Part shown: in pieces, positions 49,960-60,600 of the stretch
Position numbering within the stretch: position 1 is the first letter of the stretch
Layout of the letters: every line of letters starts with the position of its first letter
Source: Antedon mediterranea
Lineage: Eukaryota; Echinodermata; Crinoidea; Comatulida; Antedonidae
Assembly: GCF_964355755.1 (NCBI RefSeq)
Contig: NC_092680.1
Location: forward strand, 21,551,001-21,615,000
Length of the DNA stretch: 64,000 bases
Direction of reading: 5' to 3'
Made by a program: the position numbers and the translations under genes
The notes under the pieces: model-generated
The model's input: the letters and a program-made list of their open reading frames with translations, nothing else
What the model was told of the DNA's origin: nothing
The model's database searches: none

Positions 49960-50975
49960 TCATTAGGACTAGAAATTTGGCTTATCAATCAAATAAATAC
50001 TTTCGTTCAAAATGAAACTCCAACCTCTCTAAAAGATTGAACTCGAAAACGGACCGTTTTTTTTTAATTGGGTATGTTGAAACATTTCAATATTCATTTA
50101 AAAAAGTACATTAATTGTGGTATTGATCAGTGGCTATAGAGGCGTAAAAACCCTCGGTCAATATCATGTAAAATGCACTGTGGAAGGGTCATTATTAAGA
50201 CTGAAAAATTGGGCTTATCAACAAATAAATACTTTCGTTCAAAATGTAAAATCAAGGCTGAAAAATTGGCTTATCAACAACAAAATATTTTATTATTAGA
50301 CGCGATAACATCAAGGATAATCAGTATAATTATTAATATAGCCACTGTTACTAGTTTTATTCTACATGCTAAAGTAAATAAAAATCCACTAGAAAACAAA
50401 CAAGTCTGAATGTTATGCTTATTAGCCATGTTATGTTTGTTACTGTAGGCCTATGATTGTTTGCAATGTCCACATATTATTTCCGTGGGCATATCCATAG
50501 TGTATCACTCACAAAAAAGACGTGTGAGGTTCTTTCTTTAGATTTTGAAGAATGATTTGTGTTACAAGATATCAGCTAACGCCATGGGACCCTTGGCTTA
50601 TCAATGAATAATAAATACAGTACTACTTTCGTTCAATTGAAATCGGAATCTGACCGTTTCATTAAATTGGGTGTGATTAGGCCTAAACATATAATAATTT
50701 ATTAAAAAGGTACAATAAAAACAAATGCATCAGAGGAGGCGTAAAGAACCCACGGTCAATATCATGTAAAATATATATGGTATAAGCACTGTGGAAGGGG
50801 TCATTATTATTAAACTGGAAATTCGGCTTATCAACAAATAAATACTTTCGTTTAAAATGTAAAATAAGACTGCAAAATTGGGCTTATCAACAAATGAAAT
50901 ATTTTTTTTCAAAATGTAAAATTAAGACTGGAAAATTGGGCTTATAAACAAATAAATACTTTTTTCAAAATGTAA
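49960..50975. repeat. ~600-bp tandem duplication containing ~57-bp units
   Basis: The phrase 'gaggcgtaaaaaccctcggt' and the following CAATATCATGTAAAAT occur at about 50,139 and 50,734. The surrounding ACCGTTT/AATTGGGT sequence recurs with the same ~600-bp offset. Within each half, 'ttgggcttatcaacaaataa' and 'atactttcgttcaaaatgta' units repeat several times about 50-60 bp apart. Copies have diverged and no coding role is seen. Confidence 0.7.
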
Positions 50976-51000
50976 GAAAACATTTTTTAAATATAATCCT

Positions 51001-51130
51001 TAAGCTCTGTCTATACTATCAAACTAAATATGATGTGCCCATATTTTATAGACATGACGATGTCCACTACGATATTCGGGCATATCTCTACCATATTTGG
51101 GCACATCACACTTTTTTTGTTAAACTAGTT
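51001..51130 (+). mobile_element. MITE family A, copy 4
   Basis: It starts TAAGCTCTGTCTATACTATC and shares 'gatgtgcccatattt', 'gacatgacgatgtc' and 'accatatttgggcacatcac' with the other copies. It ends in 'tttgttaaactag'. The right outer terminus is lost. No coding capacity. Confidence 0.6.
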
Positions 51131-51545
51131 GAGAAATAATGGTATAACGCGATTTGGTGATAGGTTATCAATAATACAACCCATATACTATTATTATAAA
51201 TACCTATTACAAATCCATTCATATAACTTTTCATCGTCGCGAACCGAAAATGTATAAATGTTATTCTACAGACAGTAATTATATATGCAAAAGCCATATT
51301 ATTATTATTATCAATACCTAAATGCGATAGTAATAACCACATAAACATAAATTATACCCAATACAAGTTTGTGCGTTTAATTCTAGAAAGAAATGACTGT
51401 GCTGACAGGCCAATGACATAAATCACAAGTAAAGTCCCAATTGTTCACTTGCGTTTTGATTGGCCGACCTATTATATTAGATTAATGAAGACTGTCCAGT
51501 CAAAAAGTTACGCGGCGTTTTTTGTAAGAAATATTTCTTGTTTCA
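51131..51545. other. spacer
   Basis: AT-rich DNA with several ATTATT runs; no supported feature. Confidence 0.45.
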
Positions 51546-51760
51546 TCCTAGTTTATTAGCCTGAAAGAACTCATTAAGAATGAAAATTTAACATAGCACA
51601 GAAGAAGAAGAACATTTGTCTTCTTTAAAGAGGGAACAGACCACAATACCATAATAGAAAATCATTGACAGTATGTAAACAATTCTATTTTCAGAAATGA
51701 AGATAGAAAATTGAATCGACAACATGGCAACAGGTAACAAACAATCAACGGTGTTTTTGA
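51546..51760 (+). pseudogene. orphan copy of the receptor gene's first exon
   Basis: 51,672-51,750 is almost identical to 54,596-54,670. It has the acceptor-like TTCTATTTTCAG, then AAATGAAGATAGAAAATTGA and ATGGCAACAG followed by a GTAAC donor (ATG at 51,724-51,726). The upstream part, 51,546-51,650, matches 53,730-53,835 (TTTATTAGCCTGA, AGAGGGAACAGACCACAA). No second exon of this type follows before the intact first exon at 54,656. It is either a relic of a duplicated gene or an alternative first exon for the downstream gene. Confidence 0.6.
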
Positions 51761-53060
51761 CTGTCTTTTTTTTTTAAATCAAAGATGTATTGTCCCCCAA
51801 TAAAAATGAAATTTGAATTTTAATTAAATCAGACTTTAAATATCTAGGCAATCTACCATTTTGAGTGAAACTATTGCAAACAAAGATTTGTTTTTATGGT
51901 CACATATAATGAGGAGATCAAAATTTGAGCATCACACCTCTGTCACTCATCCCAAATATAAATATGTACATTCTGAGCAAATTATTGAAAAAAAATCAAC
52001 TCTCCTTAGCGGTTTTCGACATGGGAACCTGTAATTTCACCCCTTAATTTGCATATTTTATGTAATTTGTACTACTAATTTGCATAGGGCCTACTTTAGA
52101 GGTGAGTGATACAAGTGTGATTTTGAGATTTACTTAACAGTCCTATGTTGGCTATTAGAAATTAGTCATTTGAGGGCAGAACAAAGTCTTTACAGATATT
52201 TTAATTTCATTATACTGTATATGCAATATTAAGAATGGGGTCGAGGGTCAAATGCCTTACTTCCGATTATTTTTTGGTAAAATGTTTCATTATAGCAAAT
52301 ATAAATATGTACATTCATAATATGTCTGAAAAAAATTTGTATATTTCATGTTTTTTATTTTGTTTATTTATTCAATTTCTGCCATATACAATACAAAAAA
52401 AAATACAAAACGAAATATAAAAGGCAAGGAAAAACCAAACAGGTACTAAACATGTATGCTAGTTGGTCACCCCAGAACAGTGCACAGAAATAAAAAAAAT
52501 GACATTCTACAATAAAGCATCTATTATGCGACCAACTACACAAATTTTCAACATCAAAATTATTTTTAAAATAAGTATTGATGATTATTTATTAATTTAT
52601 AATTTTAAATAGTTTATCACTTTAAGTGCTGGTCTAAAAGTATATGACCATATAAGGAAATATTTTTCATAATTCTCAAAAAGAAACCAGGAAGCAAGTA
52701 GACTAAAACAACACATAAATATTACCGCAATTTGATAAATTTCTGGAAACTAATCGGGAAGAGATTAAATTTGAAACTTGTATTGTTATTTCATTTTTCC
52801 TTTGAGGAATTTATCTTAACCAAAATTATTGAAAACTGCACAACTACATGATAAACTATTTTTATCGAGAAAAATTAAGAAAGAAAATGAAGTAGTAATA
52901 TGGGAAAGGAATAGGTTGTATTATATATAACATATTACAATATGGTAATCCATGCTTTACAGCATAACATGTTGTAAGTCTAGAGACTTGATTTTACAGT
53001 ATATACTAAAAAATAATCCAATTAAGAAAATTACAATTTTATAAATTTCTGATAATATAT
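51761..53060. other. AT-rich spacer, possibly intronic
   Basis: No exon, RNA or clear repeat is recognised. If the orphan exon at 51,724 is used as an alternative first exon, this stretch would be intron. Confidence 0.4.
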
Positions 53061-53069
53061 ATTCTCTTT

Positions 53070-53205
53070 TAAATGATCGACCACCAACTCTCGAAGGGAC
53101 CGCTTTTCATAATCGACCACCTCTCTTAACGACCACCCCGGCTCTTAAGTATCGTAACCACCTACTCTTATGTAACCACCTCTTTGAAAGGACCACTAAC
53201 TCTCG
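53070..53205. repeat. diverged GACCACC minisatellite
   Basis: Words of the type CGACCACCTCTCTTAA, GACCACC, GTAACCACCTACTCTT and GGACCACTAACTCTCG recur every 15-25 bp over about 130 bp. This is an old short-unit tandem repeat, GC-richer than its flanks. Confidence 0.6.
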
Positions 53206-53559
53206 GGAGTTTCCTCTTTGATGTTTGCCATCAATGTTGTTTTCGGTCGTTGGTCTTTCGCTGAGTCTCTCTGAGTGCGATACTAGCTGATGTATTTTCA
53301 TTTAATCGGAGGATACCATGTCAGCCTTCTTTTCTTTACATCCTTACTCCACTCAATAAGTGATTTTATTTATCATATTGAGAAAAAATCCTGTTTAATG
53401 TGCAGCATTTCCCTCAGTGAATCTTGAGATTGTAAATGCTAGCTTAATTATGTCAACTAACACTAATAAGAGAGTCTGTTTACAGTGATATTTTTATTGC
53501 TGTTTGACAATCAGCCAGAATGTACTTCTTAGTATTGTTAACCGTAGAGAATATCATCA

Positions 53560-54595
53560 TAAGTATAGCTCTAGCAGCGCGCCATACAACATACCGGAAG
53601 TTGATTTTAAACGTAACGTAACCTTTGTCCATCGTACCATTGTTTAATGCCCTATGGAGGAAATACTACTGTAGTTACCAGATTTCCTCTATGAATCAGC
53701 GCAAACACCCTATTTTATAAGCCTAGTTTATTAGCCTGAGAGAACTCGTGAATATTGAGCACGGGATTGAGCAAGGAAGTAGAAGAACATTAGTCTTCTT
53801 AAAATAAAGAGGGAACAGACCACAACACCATTATATTCTGTAAGTAGACTTTCTTTTCTGCTAAAGGAGCCTCAGAGCGACTTATTTGTTTGGCTAATTT
53901 TGAACATTACATTGAGCACTCTATTAATTGCGATCAACTATATCGTGTCAACCAAGTTTTAAAGATAATTATTGTCCCTCTGAAAAATATTTTTTATTTC
54001 AAATTTGTTTTTGAATGTGTCATTTTATTGTCGCATAATAGTTATTCACGTTAAGTAAACAATTATTTACCTGAAAAAACGTAATTTAAAGCAAAAAAAT
54101 ACTTACATTTTTCTGTCAGACAATGGTTTTTTGGTTATAATTAAACGTTTCCTTTCTCTTTTTGTACGTGAATAAATATAATTTTTTTTGTTACAGAAGT
54201 GAATAACTTGTATTTGAAGTAAAATACAACAAGAATTTATACTTTGATATGAAACAGACTTAATTTCTGTCACTTTAGTTTATTTTATGGCTAAGGTCAA
54301 GTCTGGGGGTCGCTTTATCAAGCCTATAAAGTGTGAAAAACGTTAAGAAACTGTTTAGATAATATTTCAATGATTTTCTGACAGCGAATTACAGTATTAT
54401 AATATCAGTCTAGATTGTCAGTCAAATAGGAGTCATTGTAAATACCAGAAATGCTTTGGGATTTGTAATTTAGCATGACCTGTCCTAGTTTACAAAACAA
54501 AAACGTCGGCCTCTAGAACTATAACTGCTTGCTTTCAGCTTCTGAATGAGTAGTCCTCTTGGGACGTAGCTGGCTAAAGCAGCAGCGTGAAAAAC
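53560..54595. repeat. duplicated 5' segment of the receptor gene with inserted block
   Basis: 53,568-53,720 matches 48,410-48,530, and 53,730-53,835 matches 51,546-51,650. The upstream orphan copy continues directly into the exon-1 sequence. Here about 760 bp (about 53,836-54,595) intervene, parts of which are an inverted match to 48,540-48,960. This points to insertion of a dispersed element into the receptor's 5' region. A GTAAGT at 53,840 could act as donor of a non-coding leader exon. Confidence 0.5.
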
Positions 54596-54626
54596 ATTGA
54601 CAGCATGTAAACAATTCTATTTTCAG

Positions 54627-54665
54627 AAATGAAGATAGAAAATTGAATTGACAACATGGCAACAG
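54627..54665 (+). CDS. receptor exon 1: end of leader and MAT start
   Basis: After an acceptor-like TTCTATTTTCAG the exon runs to ATGGCAACAG with donor GTAATA. Only M-A-T and the first base of an Asp codon are coding (54,656-54,665). The preceding acceptor suggests a further non-coding leader exon upstream. Confidence 0.65.
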
Positions 54666-57600
54666 GTAATAAACATTAAGCAGTGTTTAACACAAATGAT
54701 ATTTGTAAATGTGCTTTAGATGAACAGTTTTATACAGGTTTTATTTTGTATTTAAGATGTATTGTCCGCCAAAAACATAAAAATGAAGATTAATTATATC
54801 AGACTTTGAATATGTTATTTTGTAGTTGTAATAAAATTAATCACTTCCGTAGAAAAAAAAACCTGAAAAAATAATAATTTCACTTATAAAATGACCAAAT
54901 AAATGGTTAAATTCAACCAAAAACCCATTGGCTTTTGAAATATATATTTATACTGGGTAACCTCTTCAGTCAAAGACTGGTCTCCCAGAGGGCCCAGTTG
55001 GTGATCAGTGGCTGTGATGTACTAATACACCGGCGTAACCCCCAGCTACTCGTCTCGAAAGATGTACTAGGTTCTTTAAAGTGCACACGAGCTAGATGTG
55101 TACACTGGACCTACGGTTTATAGTCCTTATCCGAGAAGACTCGTTCTACCACCAGAACCATGGAGTAAGTGAGCCTCGAACCCCTGCCGATGTTATGGCT
55201 GGCAGCCAATTTGACCTTTTTTTGCTTTAAATTACAGTTTTTTCAGGTAAAAACATTTTTTTTCGATCCAAATTTGGTCAAGATGAAACTATTAAAATTA
55301 AAATGGCAAATTCAACCAAAATGCATCTTTAATGTATTGAAATATTTTTATTTTGTCATCATTTGTTGTCATTGTTTTGCCAGACAAAACTGAATGTGAT
55401 GAAGACCTTAAAGAAAAGTTCCGACTTTTAACATTTCAACTTGGCAAACACTATGATGGTCGATATTTTAAGTGGTTGAGATTCTGCCTGCATGGGTACA
55501 TACCATTAGGAGACCTTGATTGCGATGATGTTACAGCAATGAGTTTATTTAATGAACTTCAACGAACCGGTGAAATCACACCGCATAAAGTCAGGCTTTT
55601 GCTCGACATAGCTAAACTGACAGGTTTCAGTGAAGCTGTAGGTCAAATTAACCAGTATATGGCAGATAACAATGTTCAACTAGTTGATGAGGAGACGCTG
55701 TCAGCATCTCGTAAAGAACTGTTCCATACCATAAGACAAATTGGACAAGATGAGTTGAAGAAAGTTATTCATAATTATGATGAACTGAATAAATTTGAAT
55801 TCACAAATATATGGGATGCCGTATTCATACTAGATAAAGGAAACCTTTTAAGTACATCTTCAAACATTACTAGGTTTACAGATTGTCTTGGACAATCTGT
55901 ACAGGATAGACGAGGAGGTATGTATTTCATTTTCTTTCACTGTATGTAAAATAAAATTTTCCGGACACAAATAAGTGTGTAAACTAGGCATCATAGTTTT
56001 CCATTGTTGTAGTATAAACAGGAAAGAGAGGTTAATTAGTGTATAATTTTTTTATTTAACACAATATGTATTCAATATGAGAGATCATAAGCCTCGTCAT
56101 AGTTGGGATACTTTTTGACACAGTCAATACAAAAACAAATATTGAGTGCCTTATTGCGTAGGCTTGTTATTGGATTGAATACTCATTAAAAAAAAGTTGG
56201 CCTCCAACCCAACAGATGATAACATTTGTAATTTCCAAACGGATGCTGAACTAGCCATGACTATCAAATAGGCATTTAGGTTGGACCAGGGCTGGCTTAA
56301 AATATAATCATTTTTTCTTTCTTATTTAAACAGAGGAAAGGCCGACCACCAGTAGTAGGTCTAACAATGAACGAGGAATACAAAACAAGGATAGGCCTAA
56401 CAGGGGCGGATCTAAAATGAAAAAAAGGAAGAGGCGACCGAACAGGTCAGAAACAGGTATTGTATTTACAGTACAGTATATACATTAACCATATAATATA
56501 ATGTACAATTCAATTTGAATAAAATTTAAAACCATGTAACACGAGAAACCCCTCCTTTTCCCTCGAAAAGATCTGCGGGAGTGTATTAGCACTACGGCCA
56601 ACCCCTGCCCAGGGCACATCCTAGGGGAACAGAGACACGTTTAATGTTCATAATGGTTGATCTTTTTTTCCCATCACAACACAAATAATTAATATTAGTT
56701 TATAATCGTTATTAATACAAAAAGGGAATTATTATTATTACATTAATTGCAATATAACTTGACTACTTAAATGGGAATAATTCTGCAATGAAAACTGTAT
56801 TTTTATATTATGAAATTTATAATTATTCTGAATTAATTCTTCCAATCACTGATTTTTCGCGTGGTAAAATATTTATCTATTTCTAATTTATCATTAAACA
56901 GTAAATGTGCCGAACACTAGTAACGAAGAACAAGGAACGCAAAAAGAGTTTAAATCAGAAACAGGTTAGTTATTAAAATGTACTGTATACAATTTCTCCC
57001 ATTAGGCCTAAGATGTTTTTTATGCGGGAGAATAATTGTTGTAAATTCAGATTTATTCTTATTGTAGTAAGTAGTAAAAGGTCAGTTTGATAATAAATAT
57101 TATGACACTTATTATTTATTTATTTATTTATCAAACAGGAGATGTGCCGACTATTACTAGTAACAAAAAACCAGGAACGCGAAAAAGGTTTGAATCAGAA
57201 ACAGGTTAGTTTTTAAAATGTTACGTATAATTTTTCTTTCATAATGAGGTTTTTTATGCGGTAGAATATTTATTGTGTTGTAAATCAGATATATGCTTAT
57301 TATTTATGTGTATTTATCAAGCAGGAGATATTCCGACTACTACTAGTAACAAAGAACAAGTAATGCAAAAAAAGGTTGAATCAGAAAGGCCGGCCACCAG
57401 TAGTAGGTCTAACAACGAACAAGGAATACAGAAAAAGGATAAAAGAGGTGGATACAAAATGAAAAAAAGAAGAGGGAAGAAGAAGCAACCGAACAGGTCT
57501 GAGTCAGAAACAGGTATTGTATTTACAGTATATACATTAACCATGTAATATATTGTACAATTTAATCTGATTAAAATGTACAACCATGTAACACAAGAAA

Positions 57601-60600
57601 CACCTACTTTGGGACGCCTCTATTAAGGGGACACTTTTTCCTCAAAATGATCTGGGGGCGTGTTTTAACACTACAGCCAACCCCTGCCCAGGGGACATCC
57701 TAGAGAACAGAGACATGTTTTAATGTTCATAATGGTTGATCTTTTTTTCCATCACAAAACAAATAATTAATATTAATTATTAATCGTTATTAATACAAAA
57801 TGGATATCATAATAATTATGATACTTTCTTTGGCTTGCAAGAAGTTTCAAATCTCAATTTCTTGAGTTCATATCAATTAGTGTTTTTGTGGTAGGCCTAT
57901 ATTAATTTTTTTTTTTCGCGAAAACCCTATAAATTGGAAATTATTATCCCCAAGTAAACTAGTAGTAACAAAAGAATGCGAAGACACACAGGTTAGTTAC
58001 CACTATATTGGGATGTAGGACATTAACAAAATGATTTCATTGTGTTGGGATGTAGGACATACAGTAACAAAATGATTTCATTGTGTTGGGATGTAGGACA
58101 TACAGTAACAAAATGATTTCATTGTGTTGGGATGTAGGACATACAGTAACAAAATGATTTCATTGTGTTGGTAATGTGTATAGAATGGACATATTATTTT
58201 ACATATGAATGTTATGCTGAATTGCGCTCCTAAAATTAGGCCTAATTTAGATTGTTTTCTGTTTATTCATTAAACAGTCGACGTGTTGACGACCAATAGT
58301 AACAAAGGAACGCAAAACGAAGTTAAATCAGAAACATGTTAGTTACTGTTACTGTTATGAGGCCTAGAGATATACATTATTTAAATATTTGTTTTTGTAT
58401 TTAACTGATGTGTTTCTTAAAGCAATGATTGCCACTAGAACACAACGTGATTTGACACACTACAAAATAATATATACTTATTTATTGTTAATTCAGATTT
58501 TTCCCGTTTGTTTTACTACACAGAGGAAGTGTCGCCGACTAGTGGTGGTAGGTCTAACGAAGGAACACCAAAAGAAGTTAAATCAGAAACTGGTCAGTTA
58601 GCGATTAACAATAATAATATTACAATTCAATGGGAGGCATTCTGAATTTATGCTCTCAGTAAAATGTATCTAATCTCAAATTTTAATGCATATTTAGTCT
58701 TGTTGTTTGTTTTGGTTTATAACAAAGTTTCCGACTACTGTATGTCAGTAAAGAAATTGAAGTTTTCTTCTTCTGATTGATTTCAAATTGTGTTTGTCGC
58801 CCTCTATATACAGGCCCGTTATTAAAAGGAAAACGTTTTGGTGAAAAACTACCTTGCAATAATAACTTGACTACTTAAATGGGGAAATATCTGCAATTAA
58901 AACTGTATTTCTTTATATTAGAATTGTATTTCTATATTATTAAGGTATTTATATCGTCAGGCTAGTTGCTTGGACAAAAATACGAAAAAACTGTTATGCT
59001 CTGCCTTAATTTGATTAGTTTGACTATTGTGCTTCGACTTGGTATGAAGGTATTGACAAAGTTTTGAAGCAAAAACTACAGACCACTCAGAACAAATTTG
59101 TGCGTTTTATTTACGGTTTCGGACCACGATCTCATATTGGTCAGAAGGAGTTATCAGACATTGGCATGCTTAAGGTGGAAAGTAGAGTAAAATTTCTCAG
59201 GCTTTGTAATGTTCATAAAATTGTCAATAACAATGCAGCTCCTTATCTATCTGAACATTTCTCACGGACATCCACAATCCACACACATAACACACGCCAA
59301 CGTAATGTTAATCTGGTTTTACCTCTACTTAAAGGAAATAAACAGTCTCATTCTACTTTTTTCTTCTCTGCTATCAAAGACTGGAACGCTCTTCCATCAA
59401 ACTTAAAATTAATTTCCAACTTAACTACCTTCAAATCTCATATTAAAAAACATTTTGAACGCAATATTTTATATTTAGAATAATTTTGATAACTATAATG
59501 GTCTTGATAACGTGCAATTTTTCTCATTACTTGTTTGCTTTCTCTTTTAATTTTTCTGTTTTACTGGGCTTTATTTTTATGTATATTTATATATTTATAG
59601 TTTTATAAATGTTGTATTTTCTCTTGTTTGTTATGTGCAATTTGGACCCCATTGGAAATGGGCTGGTTTTTCCGGCCTAATGGGTGTTCCTGATGCTCGT
59701 TATTTTGTCTTTTGTCTGTTCGTTATTTTTATGTTGAGCATCAAATAAATTCAATCAATCAATTATGAAATGTATAATTAATCTGAATTAATTCTTCCAA
59801 TCACTGATTTTTTGTGAGGTAAAATATTTATTTATTCTTGTTTGTCATTAAACAGTAAATGTGCCGAACACTAGTAACGAAGAACAAGAAACGCAAAAAG
59901 AGTTTAAATCAGAAACTGGTTAGTTATTAAAATGTACTGTATACTGTATATGTTTTTTTCCCATTAAGATGTTTTTTATGCGGGAGAATATTTATTGTGT
60001 TGTAAATTCAGATATATTCTTATTATTTATTTGTTTATCGAACAGGAGATATTCCGACTACTACTAGTAACAAAGAACAAGTAACGCAAAAAAATGTTGA
60101 AACAGAAACAGGTTAGTTATTAGAATGTATCGTATAATTTTTCTCCTATAAAGAGGTTTTTTATGCAGTAGTAGCATATTGATTCTGATTTTTTATGTCT
60201 TAGACAAGTCTTATACCTCACCTCATTCCAATCATCATCATCATGTTTGTTGTCAGTGCAGTCGGATATGAAAACTTCTGTTATTGCAACAAAATTAAAC
60301 ATTTTCAACAAAAGATGCCTAAAAAATGACACATATTTATACGGCTTCGGTAAATTCGCGGTCTACCGGGCCTGAACATCTATTTTAGATTTGTGATAAA
60401 CTTATTTTTCGGTTTGCTTTTAATTTTATAATTACTGTAGGATCCAAATAAAGTTATTATATTATTATATGTTATATTTTCAACAAAAGTTTGCTTTTCT
60501 GATAGAAAAGAAAATGTGTTTGTCGCCCTCTATAGCCTAAGTTTTCAAAAATGCAACAATCTGAATCTATATTGTTATAACCAAGTCTTTTAAAATAACA

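Noticed and set aside
54935-55123. 62-codon plus-strand frame in receptor intron 1
   Set aside because: It is a translation of dispersed repeat family B, shared with 39.6 kb but not in the same frame.
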